Position numbers and translations under genes: made by a program
Assembly: GCF_940807255.1 (NCBI RefSeq)
Contig: NZ_CALNWY010000012.1
Location: forward strand, 61,522 to 125,521
Source: Mixta sp. Marseille-Q2659
GTDB lineage: Bacteria > Pseudomonadota > Gammaproteobacteria > Enterobacterales > Enterobacteriaceae
Direction: 5' to 3'
DNA: 64,000 bases
Shown here: piece by piece, positions 9,673 to 20,301 of the stretch
How the letters are laid out: the number at the start of each line of letters is the position of its first letter
Numbering within the stretch: the first letter of the stretch is position 1
Notes under the pieces: model-generated
Databases searched by the model: none
The model's input: only the letters and a program-made list of their open reading frames with translations
What the model was told of the DNA's origin: nothing

Positions 9673-10049
9673 CTATTTCACGCTGAAAGTGTAGCTTCCT
9701 TTGGTTTTATGACCGTCGACAGAGAGAACATGCCAGTCCACCTGATAGCTTCCGCTGGTAAGCGGCTTCTCAAGCGGCACAATCAGCTGGTTATGCTGTT
9801 TTGGCGCACGCTCAACTTCTGCGGTCGGCATCTTTTGCTGGCCAGCACCGATAATTTCCACGCCGCTGAAAGCCGGTTCAATATCTTCGGAGAAGGTCAG
9901 CGTTAGCGCCTGTGGCGACGCCTCAACATGGGCATTAGCTGCGGGATATTGTGATTTCAGGTGGGCATGGGCCAGTGCTGCTGGCGAAAAGGCGACTGCC
10001 ATTACCGGGCAACTACGCCAGGTAAAGCAGAGAAGCGGGTTTTCAACAT
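9673..10049 (-). CDS. yobA: YobA, CopC-domain periplasmic copper-binding protein (frameshift in signal peptide)
   Basis: The mature part (HAHLKSQYPAANAHVEASP ... VDGHKTKGSYTFSVK) is a standard CopC domain with the N-terminal His copper ligand. The uninterrupted frame begins only at 10002 and lacks a full signal peptide. The ATG at 10049, which has an AGGA upstream, begins MLKTRFSALPGVVAR and then stops; restoring one base near 10003-10008 would join it to MAVAFSPAALA and give a normal 125-aa precursor. So either the gene is frameshifted or a base is missing from the sequence. First gene of yobA-yebZ-yebY. Confidence 0.85.
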
Positions 10050-10176
10050 GATTTCATCCTGTAAACTATCGTAGTTGTCACCAACGAGGCCGCAGCATAC
10101 CTCCCACGCCGGAGCCTGTCGAGGCAATAACGAGGATTCAAACAGCGAATGCGACGCTTATACAGAGGAGCAAAAA

Positions 10177-10404
10177 GTGAGTAACAACCTGGCAACAATA
10201 TCGCAGGAAGAGAAAGATAAAGTGAACGTCGATCTGGCGGCGGCTGGCGTCGCCTTTAAAGAGCGTTACAATATGCCGGTGGTGGCAGAAATTGTCGAAC
10301 GCGAACAGCCGGAAGCGCTGCGCGACTGGTTTCGTCAGCGCCTGATGCATCATCGTCAAACCTCGCTTAATCTGTCCCGCCTGCCCTGGGAACCGAAGAA
10401 ATAA
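10177..10404 (+). CDS. holE: DNA polymerase III theta subunit
   Basis: A 75-aa HolE. The core [20 protein letters not shown] and the C-terminal LSRLPWEP are nearly identical to E. coli. Theta binds the epsilon proofreading subunit (DnaQ) and stabilises it in the Pol III core. I set the GTG start at 10177: GAGGAG lies 6 bp upstream and the length then fits the family; the longer upstream extension is non-homologous. Confidence 0.96.
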   Translation: MSNNLATISQEEKDKVNVDLAAAGVAFKERYNMPVVAEIVEREQPEALRDWFRQRLMHHRQTSLNLSRLPWEPKK

Positions 10405-10431
10405 CCGAGCGCGCCTGCGCTAAGAGGCTTT

Positions 10432-11097
10432 ATGCTACGCGTGATTGATACCGAAACCTGCGGTTTACAGGGCGGTATCGTTGAAATTGCTTCCGTTGAC
10501 GTGATTGACGGAAAAATCGTTAACCCCATGAGCGATCTGGTACGCCCGGACCGGCCGATTAGCCGTCAGGCAATGGCAGTACACCGTATCAGCGAAGCGA
10601 TGGTGGCCGACAAGCCGCCAATAGAGGCGTTAATCCACCGTTATCACGGCAGCCCTTACTACGTGGCGCATAATGCCAGCTTCGATCGCCGGATGCTGCC
10701 CGAAATGCACGGCGAATGGATTTGCACCATGAAGCTGGCGCGCCAGCTGTGGCCGGGATTGACCTACGGCAATCAGGCGCTACGCCAGCATTTACAGCTG
10801 GAGGTGACGCCGCCTTCCGACCTTTATGCGCACCGGGCGTTGTACGACTGCTATGTTACCGCCGCGCTGCTGATCCGCATTATGGAAACGTCCGGCTGGG
10901 ATGCGCCGCGCATGGCGGGCCGCATGCAGCAAACCGCGGCAGACGTGATGCCGTTTGGTAAATATCGCGGACGTGCGATTGCTGATGTTGCTAAACGCGA
11001 TCCCGGTTACCTGCGCTGGATGCTGAATTCGATTCCCGATCTGAAACCTGCCCTGCGTGACGCGTTGCAGAAGCAGGTTAATCAGACCGAAGATTAA
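10432..11097 (+). CDS. exoX: Exodeoxyribonuclease X
   Basis: A 221-aa DEDDh 3'-5' exonuclease acting in mismatch repair and UV repair. Exo I is VIDTETCG (D and E near residues 6 and 8), Exo II is HNASFD, and the Exo III histidine is in YAHRALYDC. The C-terminal segment [15 protein letters not shown] is typical of ExoX. It starts 27 bp after holE on the same strand, and its stop codon overlaps the convergent ptrB stop by a few bases. Confidence 0.96.
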   Translation: MLRVIDTETCGLQGGIVEIASVDVIDGKIVNPMSDLVRPDRPISRQAMAVHRISEAMVADKPPIEALIHRYHGSPYYVAHNASFDRRMLPEMHGEWICTMKLARQLWPGLTYGNQALRQHLQLEVTPPSDLYAHRALYDCYVTAALLIRIMETSGWDAPRMAGRMQQTAADVMPFGKYRGRAIADVAKRDPGYLRWMLNSIPDLKPALRDALQKQVNQTED

Positions 11098-13157
11098 TAG
11101 CTGCTGGCGCCGTGCAGCGTGCCCTGTGCCAGGCCAATAATGAAAGCGTACTCAAGCGACACGCCTTCATAAGATTTAAAGCGGCCCGATTTCCCGCCGT
11201 GCCCCGAATCCATATCGGTACAGAGCAGCAGCAGATTTTCATCGGTTTTTTGATCGCGCAGTTTCGCAACCCATTTGGCCGGTTCCCAGTATTGCACCTG
11301 AGAATCGTGCAGTCCGGTAGTCACCAGCATATGCGGATAGGGCTGCGCGGTGACGTTATCGTAAGGACTGTACTGCTTCATATAGTGATAATACTGTTCA
11401 TCAGCAGGATTGCCCCACTCGTCATATTCACCAGTCGTCAGCGGAATCGACTCATCGAGCATGGTGGTCACCACGTCAACAAAGGGCACCTGCGCCACGA
11501 CGCCGTGAAAGCGTTCCGGCTGCAAGTTGATTATCGTCCCCATTAGCAGGCCGCCTGCGCTGCCGCCCATCGCATAAAGCCGTTGCGCATCGCCATAGCC
11601 CTGCTGCACCAGCGTATCGGTGACGTCGAGGAAGTCGTTAAAGGTATTCATCTTATTCAGCAAACGACCATCGTCATACCACTGTTGCCCCAGCTCGCCG
11701 CCGCCGCGCACGTGAACTAACGCATAGATAAAGCCACGATCGAGCAGGCTAAGACGGCTGGAACTGAAATCGGCATCCATAATGGTGCCGTAAGATCCGT
11801 AGCCGTAAACCAGCATCGGATTTTTCCCCGGCTGGTAATGCTTGCGGTGATAAACCAGCGACACCGGCACCTCTACGCCATCGCGCACCTTAATCCACAA
11901 ATGCTCGCTTTTATAGTTAGCCGAATCGAAGCCGTTGATCTGCGTTTGTTTCAGCACGCGCCGTTCGCCAGTATCCATATCAAGCTCAAACAGCGTGGTC
12001 GGCGTGGTCATTGAAGAGTAGCCATAGCGCAGCTTGCTGGTTTCCGGCGAAGGATTGTAGGCCAGCCAGGTGACATAAGCTGGATCGTCAAAGGCGATGC
12101 CGAAGGTTTCCCCGGTACGCCAGCAGATCTGTCGCAGGCTGGAAAGGCCACGCTGTCGTTCCTCAACCACCAGCCAGTCACGAAACAGCTGGAAGTCCTC
12201 CATAACGACATGATCGCGCGGCGCGATGATGGTCTCCCAGCGCGACTCATCCAGATAACTGGTGCTGTAGAGGCCAAAGTTTTTGCCTTCACGGTTAGAG
12301 CGCAGCCAGAAACGATGATCGTAGTGATCGAGCGTGTATTCATGGCCTTTGCGACGCGGCACGAAAACGCGCGGGCGCGCATCGGCATATTCTGCATCCA
12401 GCAGGTGGATTTCTGTCGTGGTGGTGCTGTGCAGCGCAATCAGAACAAAATGTTCCGAGGTGGTTTTATGGACGCTCAGGTAAAACGTGTCATCATTTTC
12501 TTCATAAACCAGCTCATCATCCCGCTGCGGCGTACCGACGTTATGCCGCCAGACCTGATAAGGCAGCAGCGTCTGCCTGTCCTTACGCACGTAATAAAGG
12601 GTTTTAGAGTCGTTTACCCAGGCAAAGCTGGAGGAGACATTTTCCAGCACTTCAGGGTACCAGTTACCGGTTTCCAGATTACGGAAGCGGATGCCGTACT
12701 GACGTCGTGACAGGAAATCTTCCGCCAGCGCCATAATACGGTTATCAGGGCTCACATCGAGCGCGCCCATAGTATAAAACTCGCTGTGGGCGGCGCGCTG
12801 ATTGGCATCAAGCAACACTTCCCACTCATCGGGCGTTTCGGTTGCTGCAGGTTGCCGGAGATAGATGGCGTATTCGTTACCGGCCTCATAGCGGCTTTGA
12901 TAGCGATAGCCGTTTTTCACATAGGGTACGGAGTAATCCTGCGGCGAAATGCGCCCCACCATCTCTTTCAACAGACGATCCTGTAATGCTTTTTGCGACA
13001 GCATGACCTTATGACCATAACTGTTTTCAGCGTGCAGATAGTCCAGCACGTCGGGATCTTCTCGCTGGTCATCGCGCAACCAGTAATAGTTATCGACGCG
13101 GGTATCGTCGTGAAGCGTCATTTCATGAGGTATTTTCTTTGCTTTCGGTGGCATCAT
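11094..13157 (-). CDS. ptrB: Oligopeptidase B
   Basis: A 687-aa S9A serine peptidase that cleaves peptides up to about 30 residues after Arg or Lys. Residues 1-~400 form the seven-bladed propeller; the catalytic domain carries the Ser in [10 protein letters not shown], the Asp in the TGLHDSQV region and the His in [10 protein letters not shown]. The length equals that of E. coli PtrB. It is convergent with exoX (3-4 bp stop overlap) and separated from yebE by a short gap. Confidence 0.96.
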   Translation of the reverse strand: MMPPKAKKIPHEMTLHDDTRVDNYYWLRDDQREDPDVLDYLHAENSYGHKVMLSQKALQDRLLKEMVGRISPQDYSVPYVKNGYRYQSRYEAGNEYAIYLRQPAATETPDEWEVLLDANQRAAHSEFYTMGALDVSPDNRIMALAEDFLSRRQYGIRFRNLETGNWYPEVLENVSSSFAWVNDSKTLYYVRKDRQTLLPYQVWRHNVGTPQRDDELVYEENDDTFYLSVHKTTSEHFVLIALHSTTTTEIHLLDAEYADARPRVFVPRRKGHEYTLDHYDHRFWLRSNREGKNFGLYSTSYLDESRWETIIAPRDHVVMEDFQLFRDWLVVEERQRGLSSLRQICWRTGETFGIAFDDPAYVTWLAYNPSPETSKLRYGYSSMTTPTTLFELDMDTGERRVLKQTQINGFDSANYKSEHLWIKVRDGVEVPVSLVYHRKHYQPGKNPMLVYGYGSYGTIMDADFSSSRLSLLDRGFIYALVHVRGGGELGQQWYDDGRLLNKMNTFNDFLDVTDTLVQQGYGDAQRLYAMGGSAGGLLMGTIINLQPERFHGVVAQVPFVDVVTTMLDESIPLTTGEYDEWGNPADEQYYHYMKQYSPYDNVTAQPYPHMLVTTGLHDSQVQYWEPAKWVAKLRDQKTDENLLLLCTDMDSGHGGKSGRFKSYEGVSLEYAFIIGLAQGTLHGASSY

Positions 13158-13186
13158 AGCAATTACTGTTTTCAGACATACGTGCT

Positions 13187-13963
13187 TTAAGGTTGGCAGC
13201 TAAGGCCATGATTGCCAAGCGGCAACGGTAAAAAGCAGGTGTTGGAAGGCGTACAGCCCGCCATCAGGACGTGGCAGGCCGTAATCAGAGGGATCAGGAA
13301 GGCAACTTCTTTTTCTGCGCGAATATCTTTTTCAATATCTTCCCGCACGTCAACCGGGATTTTCAGCGCATCGCCCAGCTCTTTCAGATAGCTACGCTCC
13401 ATAAAGTGATCGATATCGATAGCTGCACAGCTCAGGAAGTAAAGCTCCAGCGCTTCTTCCTCATTTTTGACGCCCTGCGCCAGCCAGTGCGGATCGAGCG
13501 GGCGATTGATCGCCTGTTGAATCAGCGCTTCAGCCTGCTCGCCAAAGCCGGCCTGATGAATATTTTGCTCAATCGCCTGGCGCTCCTGACCGTCGATATG
13601 ACCGTCACTTTTAGCAGCAAACACCAGCGCGGTAATCAGCCGTTCCGCCCGTTGATCGACCGGCGTGGCCTGCTGGCCAAACTGCGGCTCATCCTTATGC
13701 GCTTCCAGTACGCGCTGTTTGTATTTATTCCACAACAGTACGCCTGCCGCCGCGCTGCCGCCAATAACCAGCGCGTTTTTGCCATATTTGCTGAGCAGAT
13801 TACGTGAGGATTTGTTAGAGATAAGCATGCCTGCCAGCCCGCCAAGCGCGCCCGGCGCCAGCATTTTACTGAGTCCTTCGCTGCCGCCCTGCGCTTTTGC
13901 GCCCGCGTTGCCAAGGGCCGTATTACTCAACATTTTTTGCACTTGCTGCAGCCAGTTACTCAT
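13187..13963 (-). CDS. yebE: YebE (DUF533) inner-membrane protein with likely 3' frameshift
   Basis: DUF533/TerB-like protein: N-terminal soluble stretch, a hydrophobic segment ([16 protein letters not shown]) near residue 70, and a TerB-type helical domain ([19 protein letters not shown]). The ATG at 13963 follows a GGAGA-type RBS. The frame runs to 13187, giving 258 aa, but the last ~35 residues are unlike the family. Removing one A from the AAAAA run at about 13309-13313 gives an end ...EKKLPS and a stop at 13294, close to the usual ~220 aa. YebE is envelope-stress linked in E. coli (Cpx). Likely a homopolymer indel, real or technical. Confidence 0.88.
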   Translation of the reverse strand: MSNWLQQVQKMLSNTALGNAGAKAQGGSEGLSKMLAPGALGGLAGMLISNKSSRNLLSKYGKNALVIGGSAAAGVLLWNKYKQRVLEAHKDEPQFGQQATPVDQRAERLITALVFAAKSDGHIDGQERQAIEQNIHQAGFGEQAEALIQQAINRPLDPHWLAQGVKNEEEALELYFLSCAAIDIDHFMERSYLKELGDALKIPVDVREDIEKDIRAEKEVAFLIPLITACHVLMAGCTPSNTCFLPLPLGNHGLSCQP

Positions 13964-14185
13964 AGTCTCTCCTTTAATGATATGCGCTTTAGTCTGAAGC
14001 AATGGACGTCAAGAAGCGTAAGAGAGAGCAAATAGAAGAAAACGCCGCGCCAGAAATGCTGGCGCGGCGGCTACGGGCGCGTTACGGCTGTGCCGCTAAC
14101 GGCTCGATCCCTTCCTGCTGCTCAACGTCTTTATCACAAAGTGTGGCTGATATTCGCTGAGCTGCAATGTCACACCGGACAGCAA

Positions 14186-14515
14186 TCAGGCCGCTTTGAC
14201 CGCGCGGACTTTTTTAGTGACGTTCTCGTCAGCTTTGCCATCATTTTCTGCTGCGACGGTTTTCGCTGCCGGCTGCGCGTCAGGCAGTTTGCTGGTGCGC
14301 AAAATATGCTGTACGGCATCTTTTTGTTCCGCCAGGAACAGACCCAGATTTTCAACCTGCGCTTCATCAAACGGCAGATCGTGTTGTAACAGCCAGTCAG
14401 TAAAGGCTTCAGCCATATCAAGCATTTTGTCGTATGCGTCGGCTTCTTTTTTACTGGCAAATGTCATTTTTTCTTCACCTTTTCTGACCACAACAAATTT
14501 CGTTTCAACAGCCAT
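14186..14515 (-). CDS. yebG: YebG, SOS-induced DNA-damage protein
   Basis: A 109-aa protein with the conserved YebG core (MAVETKFVVVRKGEEKMTF, ASKKEADAYDKMLD) and a lysine/alanine-rich tail. In E. coli it is a LexA-controlled protein of unclear function induced by DNA damage. A perfect-dyad LexA box lies 15 bp upstream of its start, so SOS control is well supported here. It is monocistronic and divergent from purT. Confidence 0.95.
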   Translation of the reverse strand: MAVETKFVVVRKGEEKMTFASKKEADAYDKMLDMAEAFTDWLLQHDLPFDEAQVENLGLFLAEQKDAVQHILRTSKLPDAQPAAKTVAAENDGKADENVTKKVRAVKAA

Positions 14516-14529
14516 GACTCACCTCGATA

Positions 14530-14549
14530 TACTGTATTTTTATACAGTA
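14530..14549. promoter_or_regulatory. LexA (SOS) box of yebG
   Basis: TACTGTATTTTTATACAGTA matches the LexA consensus CTGT-N8-ACAG with perfect half-sites, between yebG and purT. Confidence 0.95.
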
Positions 14550-14591
14550 TATCAGCCAAAATTTTGAGATCAAGTTTTGCCGATGGCTGCC

Positions 14592-14607
14592 AGCGCAAAC
14601 GTTTTCG
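14592..14607. promoter_or_regulatory. PurR operator of purT
   Basis: AGCGCAAACGTTTTCG fits the PurR palindrome (ACGCAAACGTTTTCGT) closely and lies about 45 bp upstream of the purT start, overlapping a TATACT -10-like sequence at 14610-14615. This implies purine repression, as in E. coli. Confidence 0.88.
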
Positions 14608-14652
14608 TATATACTGCGCGCGTTTTTATCGTTCACTTTTCAGGTAGGTACT

Positions 14653-15831
14653 ATGACGATTCTTGGAACGGCACTGCGTCCCGGCGCGACGCGTGTGATG
14701 CTGCTGGGCTCAGGGGAACTGGGCAAAGAGGTTGCTATCGAATGCCAGCGTTTAGGCGTGGAAGTTATTGCGGTCGATCGCTATGCCGATGCGCCTGCCA
14801 TGCATGTTGCCCATCGCAGCCACGTCATTAATATGCTGGATGGCGCGGCGCTGAAAGCGTTGATCGCCCAGGAACGTCCCGACTATGTGGTGCCGGAAAT
14901 CGAAGCGATCGCGACCGATACATTGATTGAGCTGGAGCAGCAGGGGCAGCGCGTGGTGCCAGCCGCGCGCGCGGCGCGTCTTACCATGAATCGTGAAGGT
15001 ATTCGCCGTCTGGCGGCTGAAACGCTGGCGCTGCCGACTTCCAGCTATCGCTTCGCCGACAGCCAGCGTGATTTTATCGCGGCGGCACAAGAGATCGGTT
15101 TCCCCTGTATCGTAAAGCCGGTAATGAGTTCTTCGGGTAAAGGTCAGAGCTTCGTGCGCGATGCCTCGCAGCTGGAGCTGGCCTGGCAGTATGCGCAACA
15201 GGGCGGACGCGCCGGCGCTGGCAAGGTGATTGTCGAAGGCGTGGTGAAATTTGATTTTGAAATTACGTTGCTGACCATCAGCGCGGTAGACGGCATTCAC
15301 TTCTGCGCACCAATTGGCCATCGTCAGGAAGATGGCGACTACCGTGAATCCTGGCAGCCACAGCAGATGAGCCCGCTGGCGCTGCAGCGCGCTCAGCAAA
15401 TTGCGGAAAAAGTGGTGACGGCGCTGGGCGGCTATGGTCTTTTTGGCGTCGAGCTGTTTGTTTGCGGCGATGAAGTGGTGTTTAGCGAAGTCTCGCCGCG
15501 TCCGCATGATACCGGCATGGTAACGTTAATTTCGCAGGATCTGTCGGAGTTTGCGCTGCATGTGCGCGCTTTTCTCGGTCTGCCGATTGGCACGGTGCGT
15601 CAGTATGGCCCGGCGGCCTCGGCAGTGATCCTGCCGGAACTGGCGAGCAGCAACGTCAGCTTTGGCAACGTAGAAAACGCGCTGGGCGCCGGATTGCAGC
15701 TGCGGCTGTTTGCCAAGCCTGAAATTCAGGGAAAACGGCGGTTGGGCGTCGCGCTGGCAACGGGTGATACCGTGGAAGATGCGGTGAATCGTGCCGTAGC
15801 GGTAGCGGCGGCGGTGGAAGTTAGCGGCTGA
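14653..15831 (+). CDS. purT: Formate-dependent phosphoribosylglycinamide formyltransferase 2
   Basis: A 392-aa ATP-grasp enzyme that makes formyl-GAR from GAR, formate and ATP in purine synthesis, a folate-free alternative to PurN. Visible parts: the N-terminal nucleotide-fold [12 protein letters not shown], the ATP-grasp loop [12 protein letters not shown], and the metal-binding region [25 protein letters not shown] good RBS region (CAGGTAGG) lies upstream. It stands alone under a PurR box. Confidence 0.97.
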   Translation: MTILGTALRPGATRVMLLGSGELGKEVAIECQRLGVEVIAVDRYADAPAMHVAHRSHVINMLDGAALKALIAQERPDYVVPEIEAIATDTLIELEQQGQRVVPAARAARLTMNREGIRRLAAETLALPTSSYRFADSQRDFIAAAQEIGFPCIVKPVMSSSGKGQSFVRDASQLELAWQYAQQGGRAGAGKVIVEGVVKFDFEITLLTISAVDGIHFCAPIGHRQEDGDYRESWQPQQMSPLALQRAQQIAEKVVTALGGYGLFGVELFVCGDEVVFSEVSPRPHDTGMVTLISQDLSEFALHVRAFLGLPIGTVRQYGPAASAVILPELASSNVSFGNVENALGAGLQLRLFAKPEIQGKRRLGVALATGDTVEDAVNRAVAVAAAVEVSG

Positions 15832-15960
15832 CACTCTGATAAGCGCCGCTCATCGCCTTTCAGGCTGTGCATGAGTCGTAAAGAAGCCTGAAAATAAGCG
15901 TCGCGCGGGACGCGCGACGCAGAAACAATAACGCTCTCCGCAACGGGAGAGCCAAATCCC

Positions 15961-16599
15961 TTAGCGAGCGCCTGCAACCGCTGCGCGCGCCAGTTCGGTA
16001 ATCCGCTGGTAATCGCCCGCTTCCAGCGCATCGTTCGGCACCAGCCAGGAGCCACCGATACACAGCACGCTTTTCAGCGCCAGATAGTCACGGTAGTTTT
16101 GCGGCGAAATGCCGCCGGTCGGACAGAAGCGCACCTGCGGGAAAGGCCCGCCGATCGCCTGCAGCGCTTTCACGCCGCCGTTGGCTTCCGCCGGGAAAAA
16201 TTTGAATTCGCGCAGACCGTACTGCATCCCGGTCATCAGTTCAGAAACGGTGCTGATGCCTGGAATTAACGGCACGGTGCCTTCCACTGCCGCCTGTAAC
16301 AGCGGCTCGGTGATGCCTGGGCTGATCACAAACTGCGCGCCTGCCGCCGTCACTTCCGCCAACTGCTGAGTATTGATTACCGTACCGGCGCCGACGATAG
16401 CGTCCGGCACTTCCTGAATAATCGCCTTCAGCGCATCCATGGCAACGGGCGTGCGCAGCGTCACTTCCAGTACGCGTACGCCACCCGCTACCAGCGCTTT
16501 CGCCATCGGCACCGCATGTTCCAGTTTATTGACCACAATCACCGGCACAACCGGCCCCGTTGTCAGGATCGCTTCAGCACTTGTTTTCCAGTTTTTCAT
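15961..16599 (-). CDS. eda: KDPG/KHG aldolase
   Basis: A 212-aa class I aldolase that splits 2-keto-3-deoxy-6-phosphogluconate to pyruvate and glyceraldehyde-3-phosphate. The Schiff-base lysine is in REFKFFPAE and the catalytic Glu in RVLEVTLRT. The ATG at 16599 has GGAGAAG upstream; the extra 39 codons in the same frame are non-homologous. In E. coli edd lies just before eda, but here edd is absent and eda lies alone between purT and zwf, so it probably serves uronate/hexuronate breakdown rather than a full Entner-Doudoroff route. Confidence 0.96.
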   Translation of the reverse strand: MKNWKTSAEAILTTGPVVPVIVVNKLEHAVPMAKALVAGGVRVLEVTLRTPVAMDALKAIIQEVPDAIVGAGTVINTQQLAEVTAAGAQFVISPGITEPLLQAAVEGTVPLIPGISTVSELMTGMQYGLREFKFFPAEANGGVKALQAIGGPFPQVRFCPTGGISPQNYRDYLALKSVLCIGGSWLVPNDALEAGDYQRITELARAAVAGAR

Positions 16600-16767
16600 C
16601 GCACTTCTCCTGTCAGGCCAGCGAGCTTTCCGGCCCCTGGCAATAATGGCGCGCACAGGCGCAGCAAAAGAAACGGTCACTACCATACCTGATTTTTGCT
16701 GCCAGCGTCCATGCACTTTAGCCTGTTTTGAAACTACGGTTCATTTTTTATTTGAATAGGGATCCGA

Positions 16768-16794
16768 CAAAAAAAAGTCCGCTTTACGCGGACT
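16768..16794 (-). terminator. Terminator of zwf
   Basis: 7-bp stem AGTCCGC / GCGGACT with a 5-nt loop; on the minus strand it is followed by eight Ts. It is 16 bp past the zwf stop. Confidence 0.9.
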
Positions 16795-16809
16795 TAACAT
16801 TTTTCTTAT

Positions 16810-18285
16810 TTATTCGAACTCGTTCCAGGAGCGGCCATCGCGCGTAATCATCGCAACAGAAGCAACCGGCCCCCAGGTGCCTGCCTGATAAGGCTTCGGC
16901 GCGTCGTTATCCGCCGCCCAGGCATCGATAATGGAATCAACCCATTTCCATGCGGCTTCCACTTCATCGCGACGCACAAACAGCGCCTGAATACCGCGCA
17001 TGCTCTCCAGCAGCAGACGTTCATAGGCATCGGCCAGGTGCGACTGGTTAAAGGTTTCAGAATAGCTCAGGTCAAGCTTGGTGGTCTGCAGATTATGTTT
17101 ATGATCCAGGCCCGGCACCTTATTGAGGATTTCAATATCCACCCCTTCGTCCGGCTGCAGGCGAATCGTCAGCTTGTTCTGCGGCAGTTCCTGCCAGGAG
17201 TCTTTAAACAGGTTCATTTCCGGGTTTTTGAAATAGACCACCACTTCTGAACATTTGGTCGGCAGGCGTTTACCGGTACGCAGATAGAAAGGCACGCCGG
17301 CCCAGCGCCAGTTATCGATATCAACGCGAATAGAAACGAAGGTTTCGGTATTGCTGGATTTGTTGGCGCCCTCTTCTTCCAGGTAGCCCGGCACTTTCTT
17401 GCCCTGCACAAAACCGGCGGTGTACTGACCGCGCACGGTTTTCTCACGCACGTTGGTGTTATCGATACGACGCAGCGAACGCAGCACTTTCACTTTTTCA
17501 TCGCGGATACTGTCGGCGCTGAGATCGGACGGCGGCGACATAGCGATCATGGACAGCACCTGCAGCAGGTGGTTCTGGATCATATCGCGCATCTGGCCGG
17601 CTTTATCAAAATAGCCCCAGCGGCCTTCAATCCCGACCTCTTCCGCCACGGTGATCTGTACGTGATCGATGGTGCGGTTATCCCAGTTATTGGCAAACAG
17701 GGAGTTGGCAAAACGCAGCGCCAGCAGGTTAAGTACCGTTTCTTTGCCCAGGTAGTGGTCAATACGAAACACCTGGCACTCTTCGAAATATTCACCAACC
17801 TGATCGTTGATCTCCTGCGAAGTTTCCAGCGAGGTGCCGAGCGGCTTTTCCATCACGACGCGCGCCGGTTTGGCGTTCAGCTTCGCCTGTCCGAGGCCCT
17901 TGCAGATCGCGCCGAAGGTGCTGGGCGGCATCGCGAAATAGTTAATGGTGACACGGTTCTTCTGATCGAGCATTTTGCCCAGACGCGCAAAGTGCGAAGT
18001 GTCGTTAACGTCGAGGTTGCAAAAATCGAGGCGATTGCTCAGGCGATCCCATAACGCTTCATCGATTTTTTCCTTCATAAAGGTTTCCAGTGCTTCGCGT
18101 ACTACCTTGGTATACGCCGCCTTGTCCCACTCTGCGCGTCCGACACCGATGATTCGGCTGTCTTCATGAATCTGCCCTGCCTTTTCCAGCTGATACAGGG
18201 AAGGCAGCAGTTTACGGCGCGCCAGATCGCCTTTAGCACCGAAAATAACCAGATCGCATGCCTGGGCTGTTTGTATTACCGCCAT
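16810..18285 (-). CDS. zwf: Glucose-6-phosphate 1-dehydrogenase
   Basis: A 491-aa enzyme of the oxidative pentose phosphate pathway: glucose-6-phosphate + NADP to 6-phosphogluconolactone + NADPH. The nucleotide site is [17 protein letters not shown] near the N-terminus; the substrate/catalytic motif is RIDHYLGKE near residue 178. Length is normal. It is divergent from hexR, whose product represses zwf in relatives; a HexR-like site lies upstream. Confidence 0.97.
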   Translation of the reverse strand: MAVIQTAQACDLVIFGAKGDLARRKLLPSLYQLEKAGQIHEDSRIIGVGRAEWDKAAYTKVVREALETFMKEKIDEALWDRLSNRLDFCNLDVNDTSHFARLGKMLDQKNRVTINYFAMPPSTFGAICKGLGQAKLNAKPARVVMEKPLGTSLETSQEINDQVGEYFEECQVFRIDHYLGKETVLNLLALRFANSLFANNWDNRTIDHVQITVAEEVGIEGRWGYFDKAGQMRDMIQNHLLQVLSMIAMSPPSDLSADSIRDEKVKVLRSLRRIDNTNVREKTVRGQYTAGFVQGKKVPGYLEEEGANKSSNTETFVSIRVDIDNWRWAGVPFYLRTGKRLPTKCSEVVVYFKNPEMNLFKDSWQELPQNKLTIRLQPDEGVDIEILNKVPGLDHKHNLQTTKLDLSYSETFNQSHLADAYERLLLESMRGIQALFVRRDEVEAAWKWVDSIIDAWAADNDAPKPYQAGTWGPVASVAMITRDGRSWNEFE

Positions 18286-18607
18286 TCTTATCTCCTCGTT
18301 GCAGGATGAGCCGGGCCGTAATGCTCCTGACAGGCCCCTCTCTTATTGTAATTTTATTTCAGCACAATGTACTGTGTTTGCGCGATGCGGGTAAACCAAC
18401 TCCGCTTCTGTTGCCCTAAACGGTTACTTTAGCAACGCTTTCCGCCTGGTTGCACCGCATTTTCCCGAACTTTTGTTACGCTTTCGCACGACGAAAATCG
18501 GACACAGCTCATATTCTGACAAAAAACGCCGGGATGCGTTTTACCTGCGCTGCCATGTTATTGCTTTAGCGCGGTATATTCGCAATAAATCGTCATAGGA
18601 TGCAGCT
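18286..18607. other. zwf-hexR divergent control region
   Basis: 322 bp without a gene. It holds the zwf and hexR promoters and the HexR-like operator at 18347-18361. Confidence 0.7.
18347..18361. promoter_or_regulatory. Candidate HexR operator upstream of zwf
   Basis: TGTAATTTTATTTCA resembles the HexR palindrome TGTAATTAAATTACA (12 of 15 positions), 62 bp before the zwf start codon. Confidence 0.65.
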
Positions 18608-19516
18608 GTGAATGAAATTGTCAGAAGTGATGAGCGTTATCCCATGAACAATATGCTGGACAGAATTCAGGCGCAGCTCCCGCTCCTGAGCAAATCAGAG
18701 CGTAAAGTCGCGGAGGTGGTACTGGACGCGCCTGAAGCCGCAATCCATTCCAGTATCGCGCAACTGGCGGATACCGCTGGCGTGAGCGATCCCACGGTAA
18801 ACCGCTTTTGCCATCGAATGCGCACCAAAGGTTTCCCCGATTTTAAACTACAGCTGGCGCAAAGCCTGGCGACCGGCACGCCCTGGGTAAGCCATAATAT
18901 CGACGAGCATGACGCCGTCGACGTCTACAGCGATAAAATTTTCCATTCGGCGCTGGCCGGTCTGGAACGGGTTCGCCAGCGTCTCGATAAAAATGCGATC
19001 CAGCGTGCGGTAGAGCTACTGGCTGGCGCGCAAAAGATCAGCTTTTTCGGGCTGGGCGCCTCCGCCGTGGTCGCGCACGACGCGATGAATAAATTTTTCC
19101 GCTTTAACGTGCCGGTATTTTATTCCGACGACGTGGTGATGCAGCGCATGAGCTGTATTAACAGCGGCGCGGGCGATGTGGTGGTGTTGATCTCCCATAC
19201 CGGGCATACAAAATCGCTGCCGGAACTGGCGCAGCTGGCGCGCGAGAACGGCGCGGTTGTGCTGGCGTTGACCGCCTCCGGCTCGCCGCTGGCGCGGGAA
19301 GCCTCGCTGCTGCTGGCGCTCGACGTGGCGGAAGATACGGATATTTATATGCCGATGGTGTCGCGCATGGCGCAGTTGATGCTGGTGGATGTGCTGGCCA
19401 CCGGTTTTACCCTGCATCACGGCGCCGGCTTTCGCGATAACCTCAAACGGGTTAAAGAGGCATTAAAAACCTCGCGGCTGGATAAGGAAGCCAACGCTCC
19501 TTCGATACCGCGTTAA
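18608..19516 (+). CDS. hexR: HexR, RpiR-family repressor of sugar catabolism
   Basis: A 302-aa RpiR-type regulator: N-terminal HTH_6 domain (SSIAQLADTAGVSDPTVNRFC) and a C-terminal SIS sugar-phosphate-binding domain (FFGLGASAVVAHDAM ... VVVLISHTGHTKSL). HexR senses KDPG and represses zwf, eda, pykA and related genes in proteobacteria. The GTG at 18608 has AGGATG upstream; ATG 18644 fits the E. coli N-terminus but has a weak RBS. It reads toward pykA. Confidence 0.94.
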   Translation: MNEIVRSDERYPMNNMLDRIQAQLPLLSKSERKVAEVVLDAPEAAIHSSIAQLADTAGVSDPTVNRFCHRMRTKGFPDFKLQLAQSLATGTPWVSHNIDEHDAVDVYSDKIFHSALAGLERVRQRLDKNAIQRAVELLAGAQKISFFGLGASAVVAHDAMNKFFRFNVPVFYSDDVVMQRMSCINSGAGDVVVLISHTGHTKSLPELAQLARENGAVVLALTASGSPLAREASLLLALDVAEDTDIYMPMVSRMAQLMLVDVLATGFTLHHGAGFRDNLKRVKEALKTSRLDKEANAPSIPR

Positions 19517-19821
19517 GTCGCCGCAGCCTGCCGTAACAGGCTACGCTAATAACGTTTTTTACCGCCGGAATTCTCCTCTTATTGCCCGCTTTTTTACGCC
19601 ATTACGTGCCGGAAATTGTCGTTTATCAACGAAGTTTTTCTCTAATGACGGTGAAGGGTGACTTTCGCAGCGGGTGTCAGTATTGTATTCGACGGGCACA
19701 TTATTCAGGCTTAACGCTCACGATAAGAGCAACAGAAAGGAAATCAACCCGCTGTACCTGATCAATAATCAAAACAAAACGTTAATGCTTTCTCTACGCA
19801 TCACTCAGGTCTCTACACCTT
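19517..19821 (+). other. Native pykA upstream region, now cut off from pykA
   Basis: This 305-bp region between hexR and the left element boundary is the ancestral pykA leader. Because of the integration it now reads into the element instead of into pykA. It contains one copy (19657-19688) of a 32-bp imperfect repeat whose partner is inside the integrase gene. Confidence 0.75.
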
Positions 19822-19975
19822 AAGGAAAACCCATGACTCGACGTCTCAGAAGAACCCAGCGATGGTAGTGCGGCATTAAGATTGCCTGAAGTGGCTTGTA
19901 GTCTGGCCTGAGCGTGGGGTTGGCGTCAAGCCTTTGTGTCACCTGTTGTATCACTTCGTGGCGTTCTTGTGTCAC
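19820..19975 (-). CDS. Possible 51-aa protein ending inside the att core
   Basis: GTG at 19975 opens a 51-codon frame (MTQERHEVIQQVTQRLD ... PHYHRWVLLRRR) that reads through the whole att core in reverse and stops at its outer edge. AAGGGA lies about 10 bp upstream, inside a short hairpin. The composition is protein-like (charged helix, basic tail). In the circular form the last residues would change to ...GFPCVV. No family recognised. Confidence 0.3.
   Translation of the reverse strand: MTQERHEVIQQVTQRLDANPTLRPDYKPLQAILMPHYHRWVLLRRRVMGFP
19822..19856 (+). repeat. attL: left 35-bp core repeat
   Basis: Identical to 26404-26438; begins AAGGAAAACCCATGACTCGA and ends AGAAGAACC. It is a dead-end copy of the pykA start (RBS, ATG, first 8-9 codons) that runs into element sequence at 19857. 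Confidence 0.95.
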
Positions 19976-20120
19976 TTGAAGGGCTTCCCTTCGTTACCAA
20001 TGACCAAACCTAACGCACATTGAACGGGTCTCCTTTGTTACTCGCTGAAAAGCCTATGGGGGTTTTATGGGTAAAGTTCTTCTATTACATACCCCCTCTA
20101 AAATTTTTGTAGGATTTTCA

Positions 20121-20216
20121 TTAAGGCCAATCCTCAGTCTCAAGCCAGTGGGTTAACAAAAGGTTTATAACCAATAGCCCCACATGGTAATCGTGAAGAA
20201 GAATCTGCGTATTCAT
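20121..20216 (-). CDS. Possible 31-aa peptide
   Basis: ATG at 20216 with GGGAG 8 bp upstream; hydrophobic peptide MNTQILLHDYHVGLLVINLL...EDWP with one possible membrane segment. It lies in the minus-strand series downstream of the T7-type promoter. No homologue recognised; very short. Confidence 0.22.
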   Translation of the reverse strand: MNTQILLHDYHVGLLVINLLLTHWLETEDWP

Positions 20217-20301
20217 TGGTCATACTCCCATTAATTTAATTATCTATCGTTGAATCCTATCAATGGCAGAACTAAGGGCATCCTTGAGGGGTACCCTTTG
20301 T

